This document shows positions 1 through 8,993 of a stretch of DNA of 64,000 bases, piece after piece (within the stretch, counting starts at the first letter, position 1; the number at the start of each line of letters is the position of its first letter). The notes under the pieces are model-generated. The model was not told the DNA's origin. It was given only the letters and a program-made list of their open reading frames with translations, and ran no database searches. Made by a program: the position numbers and the translations under genes. This DNA is from Brumimicrobium glaciale. Lineage in GTDB: Bacteria; Bacteroidota; Bacteroidia; Flavobacteriales_D; Crocinitomicaceae. The stretch lies in contig NZ_SETE01000001.1 of NCBI RefSeq assembly GCF_004152935.1, forward strand, positions 372,001 through 436,000, read 5' to 3'.

Positions 1-41
1 ATGGCGAGATTTTAAATTTTTATAAAAATCGATAAAATATT

Positions 42-1895
42 ATGTGCGGCATAGTTGGATTGAAGAAATATTTTGAAACCCCTAAAGATAAAGATATAAA
101 TCGTGTGAAAAGCGCTATTTCTTGTCAAACTCATCGTGGACCAGATAATACTTCGTTGGAAGTTTTTGGTAGAGCAATTTTAGGACACAACAGATTGGCA
201 ATTATAGATTTGAATGAGAGATCAAATCAACCATTTTATGATGTTACTGGAAGATATTCAATCATTTTTAATGGAGAAATTTATAATTATCCTGAATTAA
301 AAAATGATTTACTGAAAAAAGGAGTTGTCTTTGAAACTTCTTCTGATACTGAGGTTTTATTGTACCATATTATCGAAAACGGAACAGCCGGAATTGATGA
401 TTTGCAAGGTTGTTTTGCATTTGCATTTTTCGATGAACAAGAAGACGAAATGTTGTTGGTGCGAGATCACATGGGAATCAATCCTTTGTTGTTTTCAATA
501 CAAGAAGATGAGGTTTTATTTGCTTCTGAATTAACAGCGTTTAAATATTTATTGAACGATTCGGTTATTAATGAAGATGCTTTAAACGCTTATTTTCAAT
601 TTACGTATGTTCCAGCGCCCGACACCATGATTGTTGGAGTTCATAAATTGTTACCCGGACATTATGTGAAAATCAAAGGAAAGAATGTTGATGTCATTGA
701 ATATTATTCTGTGCGCAATGCTCCTGATATTAAAATTCCGTATGAAGAAGCCGTTACAGAAATAAAGAAAAAAGTCGAAAATGCAGTAATTAAAAGATTG
801 AACGCTGATGTTCCAATCGGCACTTTTTTGAGCGGTGGAGTGGACAGTTCAATTGTTTCTCAAATTACCGCAGATTTTAAAACTTCTATCAATACATTTT
901 CAATTGGTTTTGTAGGAAATGACTTTTTGGATGAATCAGAATACGCAAAAAATGTTGCAGAACATATTGGCTCCTCACATTTCCCAATTCAATTAGACAA
1001 AGAAAGCGTTGTTAAATCGTTTTCAACTGTTTTAGAAGCTTATGATGAGCCTTTTGCAGATTCAAGTGCTGTGGCGATGTATTTCTTATCTCGTGCAGCG
1101 AAAGAACAAGTAACAGTTTGTTTATCAGGTGACGGAGCAGATGAGCTTTTCGCAGGATACAACAAGCACAAAGCATATATTAGAAGTAAACATCCAGGTG
1201 TTTTATTGAAAGTCGCTTCAAAAGTTGCTGGACAAATGTCTGGCGGAAATAGAAGAGGAAAGATTTCAAATCGCATTCGTCAAATGAAAAAGTTTGGTGT
1301 TTTATTGCAACAAAAATGGCCGAATTCTTATTGGATGTTGGCACAATTTATTTCTAAAGACCGACGTGATGAATTGCTTTTGGTCAGCAAACCTTATAAA
1401 AGCATAGTTGACCCAGGAAAAGAAAGTTTACAAAGCTTTTTAATGACGGATCAGCAATTTGTTTTGCCTAACGACATGTTGAAAAAGGTGGACATGATGA
1501 GCATGCGGAATTCATTGGAAGTCAGAACACCATTTTTAGACAGAGATTTGGTTGATTTTGTGAATGGACTTCCTGACGATTATAAATATTCAGAAGGAGT
1601 AGGAAAGAGAATTTTACGAGATGCTTTCAGAGATGTTTTACCTGATGAGGTTTTCTCACGCTCCAAAAAAGGTTTTGAAGTTCCATTGCAAGATTGGATT
1701 CAAAGTGTTTGGAATAATGTGGTGGATGAATCATGGTTTTCAAAAGAGTACATCGAAAAACAAAATGTATTTTCTTTTAATGGAGTGACTCAATTGAAAG
1801 CAGATTTCGACAAAGGGGAAGAGGAAGAAGCTACAGTTACAATGTGGGCATTTATTGTATTTCAAAATTGGTTTGAACGATGGACAGAAAAATAA
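42..1895 (+). CDS. asnB: Asparagine synthase (glutamine-hydrolysing)
   Basis: This 617-residue protein matches class B asparagine synthetase, which makes asparagine from aspartate, ATP and glutamine in the cytoplasm. The N-terminal class II amidotransferase half begins MCGIVG, so Cys2 is the glutamine-cleaving nucleophile. The synthetase half carries the PP-loop LSGGVDSS near residue 263 and a CLSGDGADELFAGY block further on. Length is normal for the family. It overlaps the next glycosyltransferase gene by 16 bases and heads a run of surface-polysaccharide genes. AsnB paralogues in such loci often amidate sugars or sit there without known role, so a function in polysaccharide modification is possible (inference). 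Confidence 0.93.
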   Translation: MCGIVGLKKYFETPKDKDINRVKSAISCQTHRGPDNTSLEVFGRAILGHNRLAIIDLNERSNQPFYDVTGRYSIIFNGEIYNYPELKNDLLKKGVVFETSSDTEVLLYHIIENGTAGIDDLQGCFAFAFFDEQEDEMLLVRDHMGINPLLFSIQEDEVLFASELTAFKYLLNDSVINEDALNAYFQFTYVPAPDTMIVGVHKLLPGHYVKIKGKNVDVIEYYSVRNAPDIKIPYEEAVTEIKKKVENAVIKRLNADVPIGTFLSGGVDSSIVSQITADFKTSINTFSIGFVGNDFLDESEYAKNVAEHIGSSHFPIQLDKESVVKSFSTVLEAYDEPFADSSAVAMYFLSRAAKEQVTVCLSGDGADELFAGYNKHKAYIRSKHPGVLLKVASKVAGQMSGGNRRGKISNRIRQMKKFGVLLQQKWPNSYWMLAQFISKDRRDELLLVSKPYKSIVDPGKESLQSFLMTDQQFVLPNDMLKKVDMMSMRNSLEVRTPFLDRDLVDFVNGLPDDYKYSEGVGKRILRDAFRDVLPDEVFSRSKKGFEVPLQDWIQSVWNNVVDESWFSKEYIEKQNVFSFNGVTQLKADFDKGEEEEATVTMWAFIVFQNWFERWTEK

Positions 1896-3046
1896 AAGTG
1901 GTAAGGATAATAAATCGTTTCAATATTGGTGGACCAACTTTTAATGCCACTTTTCTAACGAAGTTTTTAGGAGATGAATTTGAAACTACCTTAATCGGTG
2001 GTGTTCCTGACGAAGGAGAAAAAGACTCTCATCATATTTTGGAACAATATGGAATTACACCAATCATCATTCCTGAGATTCAAAGAAGTTTAAATCCAGT
2101 TAAAGATTATAAAGCTTATAAAAAGATAAGAGAATTATTAAAGGAAATAAAACCTGATATTGTACATACGCATGCTTCAAAAGCTGGATTTGTAGGAAGA
2201 GCAGCAGCTATTTCTTTGAAAATACCTGTAATTTTACATACTTTCCATGGACATGTTTTCCATTCTTATTTTGGAAATGCGAAAACGCAATTATTTAAAC
2301 AAATCGAACGTTTTTTAGCCAAAAGATCTACGGGAATTATTGCGATCAGTGATATTCAGAAACAGGAACTCAGCGAAATTCATAAAATTGCTCCAGCCAA
2401 TAAGATTAAAGTTATTCCATTGGGATTTGATTTAGAGAAATTCTCTGAAAATAAGGCAGAGAAACGAGCAGCAATTAGAAAAGAATATAATATTCAAGAG
2501 AACGAGGTAGCCATTGCAATTGTTGGTCGATTGGCTCCAGTAAAAGACCATGATTATTTCTTAAAGGTCATAGAAGAATTACTCGGTCAAACAAAAACAA
2601 AAATCAAGGTTTTCATTGTAGGAGACGGAAGTGAAAAAGCGCATATTGAAGAAAGAGTAGCCGAAATTCACCAGAAATATCCTAATACAATCGTTATGAC
2701 ATCATGGATTTTAGATATTGCAACTTTTAATCAAGGAATGGATATCATGTGCTTGACTTCCAAAAATGAGGGGACTCCTGTAAGTATAATTGAAGCGCAA
2801 GCATCAGGCATTGCGGTCATTTCAACAGATGTTGGAGGAGTTCGAGATATTCTAGAAGAGGGTAAAGCGGGCTTTGTGATTAAAAGAGAAAATAGTGAAA
2901 CTTATACTGATAAATTACGTTTATTGGTTGAAGATTCATCCTTACGAGAAAAGTTTTCTATTTTTGGACAGGAAAACGTGAAGTATAAGTTTAGTTATCA
3001 TCGTTTAGTTGATGATACTAGGAAATATTATAAATCGCTATTGTAA
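1880..3046 (+). CDS. GT4-family glycosyltransferase
   Basis: A 388-residue GT-B fold glycosyltransferase of family 4. The N-terminal half has the FNIGGPTFN substrate loop and the HTHASKAGFVGR block. The C-terminal donor-binding half has VAIVGRLAPVKDH and an EGTPVSIIEA segment (about residue 297) with the E-x7-E arrangement of retaining GT4 enzymes. It probably adds a sugar to a lipid-linked oligosaccharide at the inner face of the membrane. The ATG lies inside the end of asnB, which implies translational coupling. Only three bases separate its stop from the downstream export gene. The sugar donor cannot be told from sequence. Confidence 0.88.
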   Translation: MDRKIKVVRIINRFNIGGPTFNATFLTKFLGDEFETTLIGGVPDEGEKDSHHILEQYGITPIIIPEIQRSLNPVKDYKAYKKIRELLKEIKPDIVHTHASKAGFVGRAAAISLKIPVILHTFHGHVFHSYFGNAKTQLFKQIERFLAKRSTGIIAISDIQKQELSEIHKIAPANKIKVIPLGFDLEKFSENKAEKRAAIRKEYNIQENEVAIAIVGRLAPVKDHDYFLKVIEELLGQTKTKIKVFIVGDGSEKAHIEERVAEIHQKYPNTIVMTSWILDIATFNQGMDIMCLTSKNEGTPVSIIEAQASGIAVISTDVGGVRDILEEGKAGFVIKRENSETYTDKLRLLVEDSSLREKFSIFGQENVKYKFSYHRLVDDTRKYYKSLL

Positions 3047-3049
3047 CAA

Positions 3050-3823
3050 ATGAAAATTATAACGTCACTTTTTATATCTGTATTATTTCTATCTCTATTT
3101 ACTTCTTGTAATGTGAATAGTCATGTGATGTTTAAAACTACCGATTCAGAGGTAATCACAGAAAATATTCCAATTTCTCCTGATGATGCTTATCGTTTAG
3201 CAACTGATGATAAAATTTCCTTTGTGCTTTACGTTGAGAATGGAAAGAGAATAATAGACCTTGCTGCAGGAATCAATTCAAACGGAGGTAGTCAGCAGGC
3301 TTCATCAATTAGTCTTCAATACCTTGTTCGTCAGGATGGAAATATAGAATTACCATTACTTGGTTTAGTTCAAGTTGCTGGAATGTCAACAATTGAAGTA
3401 CAACAAAAATTAAGTGAGTTATATGCTGTAAACTATATTGATCCGTTCATTCAGGTTGAAGTAACCAATAGAAGAGTAATTGTCTTTCCAGGAACCGGAG
3501 GGGATGCAAAGGTTATTTTAATTCAGAATGACAATACAACTTTAATGGAAGCAATTGCTTTAGCTGGTGGAATTACTGAGCGTGGTAAAGCGAATGTGGT
3601 AAAAGTAATGAGACAAACCGAGGAAGGAAGGAAAGTTTATCAAATTGATTTGAGTACAATAGATGGATTAAAGTATGCAGATATGATTGTCCAATCAAAT
3701 GACTATATTTATGTTGAGCCAACAAAACAATTATCTCGTGAATTCTTGAAAGAGGTAACGCCAATAGTATCACTGATATCTTCAGCAATTTTGGTCTTTT
3801 CAGTATTCACAACATTCAAATAA
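3050..3823 (+). CDS. Polysaccharide export lipoprotein, Wza/BexD-like
   Basis: A 257-residue outer-membrane polysaccharide export protein. The N-terminus is a lipoprotein signal with the lipobox LFTSC. A Poly_export (PES) domain follows (DKISFVLYVENG, then VRQDGNIELPLLG) and an SLBB domain after it (VIVFPGTGGDAKVILIQ, then MEAIALAGGITERGKANVV). A hydrophobic segment near the C-terminus (IVSLISSAILVFSVFTTF) would correspond to the outer-membrane helix of Wza. Its stop overlaps the start of the kinase gene by one base (TAATG), the usual Wza-Wzc coupling. Together they form the export channel. Confidence 0.9.
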   Translation: MKIITSLFISVLFLSLFTSCNVNSHVMFKTTDSEVITENIPISPDDAYRLATDDKISFVLYVENGKRIIDLAAGINSNGGSQQASSISLQYLVRQDGNIELPLLGLVQVAGMSTIEVQQKLSELYAVNYIDPFIQVEVTNRRVIVFPGTGGDAKVILIQNDNTTLMEAIALAGGITERGKANVVKVMRQTEEGRKVYQIDLSTIDGLKYADMIVQSNDYIYVEPTKQLSREFLKEVTPIVSLISSAILVFSVFTTFK

Positions 3824-6138
3824 TGAATAGTCAGAAAGGAAAAATATTTGTAAATACTACCTTTGATTTAAAGGTTTTAAAAATTGTTATCAAAAGAAAT
3901 TGGTACTGGTGTGCAATTATTTCAATTTTATTTTTCGTTTTTGCTTTCATATATGTAAGGTACACTAAGCCTGTTTACGAATCAAAAATGTTGATTCAGC
4001 TGAACAGTGAAAATCAAGGAGCAGATTTATTAGATTTTAAAGACGCTAGAAAAGATGGATCCATTGCCAAAGAAATTGAATTACTGAGATCTCAATTACT
4101 TTTTGAAAAAGCGATAGACGACTTGCCATTAAACGTTTCTTTGTATGCAAGAGGAGAATTTCTAACAGAAACACTTTATAAACAAGGTACAATTAGAATA
4201 AAACCTTTGATCATTAAGGATTCATCCTTGTTTGGTACTCCAATTTTTCTTTCCGCTTTTGATGATAAAGTAATCATGAACTTTAAGTATAACGGAGGGA
4301 ATTATAATTATAAATTTTCGCCAAATTCGTTACTTAAAACTCCATTTTTTGATATGCGAGTAAGCATTGATAATTGGGACCAATATCTTGCTAACACGAC
4401 AAGCAATAAACTCTACTTTGTATTAAATGAAAAAAAGTCTATTGCACGTCAATTGAGGTCAGGACTAACCGTTACTCCGGTCGATCCAAATGCACGAACA
4501 GTTGAGTTGAGTTTTAGGAGTCACAGTCCTACATTGGCAATGGAGATAGTACAATCTTTAACGGCAAACTTTTTCAAATACGACGAAAATATTAAAAAAG
4601 AAAGTGCCGATAATATATTGGACTTTATAGCTGTTCAACTAGATTCATTAACCCAGGAATTGAAAGTTGCTAAGGACAGTATAATGGCTTATCAACGTCA
4701 GGAAAACATTACGAATCCTGAGTTTATAGCCTCAACAACTTCTCAAAAAATAGAAATTTTAAAGTTAGAAGAAAGAAATGGATTAGAAGAATTGAGGATT
4801 TTAAATTCTGTTGAATCCAAACTTAAAGGAAACCCGAATAGTCTTGATGTTTACCGTTTAATTCCTGTCATTATAGGGAAATCTTATGAATCTAGTTTGA
4901 GTATTCAAATTCAAGAGCTTTATAATTTAATTGAGCAAAAAGAAGATCTTTTGTATCAAGTAACTCCAGAAAATGAAAACATCAAGAAACTGATAATGAG
5001 AATTCAGGTTCGGAAAGAAAATATTGATGAAATCATAGCTTTATTGTCTAGTAGAATTCAGGAGCGACTAATCGTTATTCGAAAAGAATTAGCAGAATAT
5101 GAAGACAGTTATCTCAAGTTGCCTGAAAAGCAAATGGAATTGTCTAGACTGAATAATGTCAAAGAATTAAACGAGAAATACTTTTCTTTATTAACAGACA
5201 AAAGGGCAATCTACTCTATCTCAAATGCTGGTTACTCCTCAGATAATAAAGTGCTTAACGATGCTTCAACTTCTGGAACTCCCGTCTTTCCAAAAGTTGA
5301 AATGATTTATGCTGTGAGTTTATTTTTAGCCTTTAGTTTATCCATGGCGTTTTTATTCTTGCGCTATCTGTTATTTAATGAGATCAATCAACTTTCAGAT
5401 CTACGATCAATTATCCCAAGTAAAATTGGAGTTTTAGGTTCTATTCCAAAGAATAAAAATAAAGATACTTATTCTTTATTGGTGGTAGATAATAACCCAC
5501 GATCCATGATCAGTGAATCATTCCGAGCCTTAAGAACTAATTTGTCTTTTGTAAAAAATGACATTAGGACTATTACCATAACATCAACTGTTTCTGGAGA
5601 AGGTAAAACCTTTGTCGTGCTTAACTTGGCTGGAATTATAGCGATGACAGGTAAAAAAGTACTCGTTGTTGATCTTGATATGAGAAGACCAACTGTGCAT
5701 CATGGTTTAGGGGCTACCAATGAAAAAGGGATGAGTAATTTGTTAGCGCGATTATGTGAAAAGGAAGATGTAATTCAAAATACAAGAATAGAAAATTTAG
5801 ATTTTATTTCTGCTGGACCAATTCCGCCAAATCCATCTGAACTACTTTTGGGTAAACGTTTGGATGAATTAATCATAGAATTTAAAGATGTTTACGATGT
5901 TATTATATTTGATAATCCGCCTATTGGATTGGTTTCGGATGGAGTGCGCTTACTTACAAAAGTAGATGTTCCAATATATGTATTCAGATCAAATTATTCA
6001 AAAAGAAATTATAGTGATAAACTACATGAAATTTCTGAAATAGAAGAAATGAAAAACATCAATGTTGTATTAAATGCTGTGGATGCCAAGAAAAGTCTTT
6101 ACGGATATGGTTATGGTAATTATTACAATGAAGAATAA
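3823..6138 (+). CDS. Wzc-type polysaccharide co-polymerase / BY-kinase
   Basis: A 771-residue inner-membrane protein with the Wzz chain-length domain fused to a bacterial tyrosine kinase. Transmembrane segments lie near residues 27-47 (WYWCAIISILFFVFAF) and about 492-515. Coiled-coil periplasmic helices lie between them, with a GNVR-like segment before TM2. The cytoplasmic kinase has Walker A TVSGEGKT near residue 589, Walker A' VLVVDLDMRRP near 613 and Walker B IIFDNPP near 697. The tail is a tyrosine cluster (YGYGYGNYY), the autophosphorylation region typical of BY-kinases. With the preceding export lipoprotein it would control chain length and export. Confidence 0.92.
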   Translation: MNSQKGKIFVNTTFDLKVLKIVIKRNWYWCAIISILFFVFAFIYVRYTKPVYESKMLIQLNSENQGADLLDFKDARKDGSIAKEIELLRSQLLFEKAIDDLPLNVSLYARGEFLTETLYKQGTIRIKPLIIKDSSLFGTPIFLSAFDDKVIMNFKYNGGNYNYKFSPNSLLKTPFFDMRVSIDNWDQYLANTTSNKLYFVLNEKKSIARQLRSGLTVTPVDPNARTVELSFRSHSPTLAMEIVQSLTANFFKYDENIKKESADNILDFIAVQLDSLTQELKVAKDSIMAYQRQENITNPEFIASTTSQKIEILKLEERNGLEELRILNSVESKLKGNPNSLDVYRLIPVIIGKSYESSLSIQIQELYNLIEQKEDLLYQVTPENENIKKLIMRIQVRKENIDEIIALLSSRIQERLIVIRKELAEYEDSYLKLPEKQMELSRLNNVKELNEKYFSLLTDKRAIYSISNAGYSSDNKVLNDASTSGTPVFPKVEMIYAVSLFLAFSLSMAFLFLRYLLFNEINQLSDLRSIIPSKIGVLGSIPKNKNKDTYSLLVVDNNPRSMISESFRALRTNLSFVKNDIRTITITSTVSGEGKTFVVLNLAGIIAMTGKKVLVVDLDMRRPTVHHGLGATNEKGMSNLLARLCEKEDVIQNTRIENLDFISAGPIPPNPSELLLGKRLDELIIEFKDVYDVIIFDNPPIGLVSDGVRLLTKVDVPIYVFRSNYSKRNYSDKLHEISEIEEMKNINVVLNAVDAKKSLYGYGYGNYYNEE

Positions 6139-6170
6139 ATTAGAGTTTACCAATTGATAAAAAGTATATT

Positions 6171-6719
6171 TTGAAAATAATTGAAACGGGAATAAAAGAC
6201 TTAATTGTTATTGAAGCAAACGTTTTTGGAGATGAAAGAGGATATTTCTATGAATCTTTTAACGAAAAACAGTGGAAAGAAAAGGTAGGAAAGCTACCTG
6301 ATTTTGTTCAAGATAATGAGTCGATGTCTCACGCCGGAGTTTTAAGAGGATTACATTTTCAAAAATCGCCTCATGCCCAGGGAAAGCTTGTACGCGTTGT
6401 ACAAGGCAGTGTTTTAGACGTTGCAGTAGATTTAAGAAAAGATTCTGAAACCTATGGAAAGCATTTTAAAATAAAACTTTCAGGAGAAAACAAACAACAG
6501 TTGTATGTGCCTGAAGGATTTGCGCATGGTTTTTTGACATTGGAAGACAATACCATTTTTAGTTATAAATGCACTAATTTTTATAACAAAGAAAGCGAAG
6601 GTGGTTTGCTCTGGAATGATGAAGATTTAGCTATTGATTGGGAAATAGAAGAACCGATTTTGTCGGAAAAAGACAAGTATTATAAAAGTTTTATTACTTT
6701 TGTCTCGCCTTTCCTTTAA
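6171..6719 (+). CDS. rfbC: dTDP-4-dehydrorhamnose 3,5-epimerase
   Basis: A 182-residue RmlC-family cupin that epimerises dTDP-4-keto-6-deoxyglucose at C3 and C5 on the way to dTDP-L-rhamnose. Diagnostic blocks are ERGYFYESFNEKQW, VLRGLHFQ (catalytic His near residue 61), KLVRVVQGSVLDVAVDLR and YVPEGFAHGFLTLED. The only start that fits the family N-terminus is TTG at 6171, giving (M)KIIETGIKDL. RfbA, RfbB and RfbD are not in the window, so the rest of the rhamnose pathway must lie upstream of position 1 or elsewhere. Confidence 0.93.
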   Translation: MKIIETGIKDLIVIEANVFGDERGYFYESFNEKQWKEKVGKLPDFVQDNESMSHAGVLRGLHFQKSPHAQGKLVRVVQGSVLDVAVDLRKDSETYGKHFKIKLSGENKQQLYVPEGFAHGFLTLEDNTIFSYKCTNFYNKESEGGLLWNDEDLAIDWEIEEPILSEKDKYYKSFITFVSPFL

Positions 6720-6738
6720 ATCGGAATAACTTAACATC

Positions 6739-7818
6739 ATGAAACTTAGTCTTGTCACCGAATATATTATTTATCTTTTAGGAGCTTTTCTAGTCTCCTT
6801 TATAATCAATAAGCTTGTTTTGCGTTTCGCAAAAAGTCTCGGAATAAGAAATAAAAATGATGTTGTCGTTAGATGGAGTAATACCTCAAAGCCTTCTCTA
6901 GGTGGAATTAGTCTGTATTTTACCTTTATAGTCAGCGCACTCTTTTACGCAATAACCTCTTCGAATGATAATATTTTTGATAATATCGAATTTGTTGGAT
7001 TGATCACAGCTGCAACATTAGCATTTGTTATAGGTGTGGCAGATGATGCCTACAATACAAAGCCTTTATTAAAGCTTTTTGGTCAGATATTCTGTGGTGT
7101 AATTTTTGTCTATACAGATAATGCTATTGATATTTTTCACCTGCCTGTTCTCGATGGATTAATTACAGTTTTATGGGTTGTTGCAGTGATGAATAGCTTA
7201 AACATGTTAGACAATATGGACGGAATAACAGGAACTGTTTCCTTGTTTATATTAGTTACTTGTTTGGTTGTTTTTGGATTCTTTAATGATCCAAGTAATC
7301 TGCTTTGGTCAATTCTAATTATAGCCGAAATTGGAGCGCTAACAGCATTTCTATCTTATAATATTCATCCTGCAAAAATGTTTATGGGGGACACAGGAAG
7401 TCAGTTTATAGCTCTTTTCGTTAGTTTCTTCGGAATTAAAGCTTTGTGGAACTTACCATCACATTTTGAATTGCCTTCATGGTCAGCTGTTTTTCTTATT
7501 TTAGCTGCTTTTACACCAGCGGTAGCAGATACTTTAACTGTAGTAATCAACAGAACCAAAAGAGGTGTTTCCGTAATGCTTGGTGGAAAAGACCATACAA
7601 CGCATCATATGGTTTATAAAGGGTATTCAGAACTAAAAGTTTGGGTTATTTTTCTAGTTATTAGTATTCTTTCAACTGTAATAGCTTTCATTATTGGTTA
7701 TTTTATTAGTCTAGGGTATCTTGTTCCATCACTGGCAGGATTAGTATTGTTTGTCGTGGTATTTGTTCTCCTTTATAGAAATACCATTAAATATAAAGAA
7801 CCAGAAAAAGTTGAATAA
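6739..7818 (+). CDS. MraY/WecA/TagO-family glycosyl-1-phosphate transferase
   Basis: A 359-residue polytopic membrane enzyme that transfers a sugar-1-phosphate from a UDP-sugar to undecaprenyl phosphate, the first committed step of polysaccharide assembly. Family motifs are KPSLGGI near residue 52, the Asp-rich VADDAYNTKP, NMLDNMDGITG, the catalytic MFMGDTGSQF and the cytoplasmic His motif GGKDHTTHH. About ten hydrophobic segments are visible. Position at the end of an exopolysaccharide operon fits a WecA/WbpL-like initiator rather than MraY, which is normally in the dcw cluster. The sugar (GlcNAc, QuiNAc or FucNAc) is not determined. Confidence 0.88.
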   Translation: MKLSLVTEYIIYLLGAFLVSFIINKLVLRFAKSLGIRNKNDVVVRWSNTSKPSLGGISLYFTFIVSALFYAITSSNDNIFDNIEFVGLITAATLAFVIGVADDAYNTKPLLKLFGQIFCGVIFVYTDNAIDIFHLPVLDGLITVLWVVAVMNSLNMLDNMDGITGTVSLFILVTCLVVFGFFNDPSNLLWSILIIAEIGALTAFLSYNIHPAKMFMGDTGSQFIALFVSFFGIKALWNLPSHFELPSWSAVFLILAAFTPAVADTLTVVINRTKRGVSVMLGGKDHTTHHMVYKGYSELKVWVIFLVISILSTVIAFIIGYFISLGYLVPSLAGLVLFVVVFVLLYRNTIKYKEPEKVE

Positions 7819-8012
7819 GGTACCGTTAGTTTCTTTTTAGACCTTATAAATTTAAGCTTCAAAATCTTTTCGCCAATTTAACATTCCTGTTGAATAGGTT
7901 AAGACTAATGATTAAATATCAGTTTTTATAAATTTTATCCATAGTGGATTCATAACGATTTATGTTTCTTGGTCTGTTGAGAAACGGTAAATAAAAATCA
8001 CTTTAGTTTCAT

Positions 8013-8020
8013 TACTTTTG
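8013..8020 (+). promoter_or_regulatory. Bacteroidota-type -7 box (TACTTTTG)
   Basis: TACTTTTG matches the TAnnTTTG -7 consensus of Bacteroidota primary sigma factors and lies 20 bases before the ATG of the lytic transglycosylase gene. No convincing TTG -33 element is seen, so this is a single-element call. Confidence 0.45.
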
Positions 8021-8039
8021 CACTAAAATTTATATAAAA

Positions 8040-8966
8040 ATGAGAAACGTTTTTGTTATTGCATCGATTTTTATTTTGTTCCTGTTTTCCTGTAAGGACG
8101 AACCAAAAACGACTTTAGAAAAACCTGAATTCACGAAAGAATCTATAAAAAATCATTTTGTTGTGCCTGAAGTTCCTGATGGTATATTTTTCGCTGGAGA
8201 CAGTATCTCATTTAAAGATTTAGATTTAAAAGAGCGAATGGACAATGAATTAGTTATCAATAATTTTTGGCATTCGAATACTATAATGATGATGAAGCGC
8301 TCTAATCGTTGGCTTCCTGTTATGAAAAAGATTTTTAAGGATGAAGATGTGCCAGCCGATTTGGTTTATATTTCTATTATTGAAAGTGGTTTGCAAAATG
8401 TCACCAGTCCAAGTGGAGCAAAGGGATTTTGGCAATTCATGGCGCCAACAGCAAAAGAGCAAGGACTAATTATTAACGAACAAATGGATGAGCGCTACCA
8501 TGTTGAGAAAAGTACCCGAGCGGCTTGTAGATATCTGAAAACTGCGCATGAAAAATTTGGATCGTGGGTTTTAGCCGCTGCATCATATAATTTAGGAATA
8601 TTTGGAATGTCAGATAACCTACAAAGACAAAAAGTAAACAATTATTTCGACTTGTCTTTAAATCCAGAAACAGCCAGATATATTTTTAGATTAATGGCGA
8701 TTAAATTGGTGTTTGAAAACCCAAGTAATTACGGTTTTTACATCAACAATGAAAGTCTATATCCTGAATATGTTACAACAGACGTGATTATCGATACTTC
8801 AATTCCTAATCTTTATGAATGGTCAATTGAACATGGAATAACAATCAAAATACTAAGGAAACTTAACCCTTGGATCAGAGGAAAAAACTTTATTGTTGAA
8901 GAAGGGGAGGTCTTTACTTTTAAAATCCCGAAAGACAATGAACAACTTGGAGTGTTCAAAGGTTAA
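8040..8966 (+). CDS. SLT-family lytic transglycosylase lipoprotein
   Basis: A 308-residue MltD-like lytic transglycosylase that cleaves the MurNAc-GlcNAc bond in peptidoglycan. A lipoprotein signal ends at LFSC, so it is probably anchored in the outer membrane. The goose-lysozyme-like domain has the catalytic Glu near residue 115 in SIIESGLQNVTSPSGAKG, then FWQFM and the AAASYNLG motif. The C-terminal 60 residues resemble a degenerate LysM-like tail (EHGITIKILRKLNPWI). A larger paralogue with two clear LysM domains is encoded at 20982-22457. Confidence 0.88.
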   Translation: MRNVFVIASIFILFLFSCKDEPKTTLEKPEFTKESIKNHFVVPEVPDGIFFAGDSISFKDLDLKERMDNELVINNFWHSNTIMMMKRSNRWLPVMKKIFKDEDVPADLVYISIIESGLQNVTSPSGAKGFWQFMAPTAKEQGLIINEQMDERYHVEKSTRAACRYLKTAHEKFGSWVLAAASYNLGIFGMSDNLQRQKVNNYFDLSLNPETARYIFRLMAIKLVFENPSNYGFYINNESLYPEYVTTDVIIDTSIPNLYEWSIEHGITIKILRKLNPWIRGKNFIVEEGEVFTFKIPKDNEQLGVFKG

Positions 8967-8993
8967 TCTATTGTATATACAAGTGCATTAAAT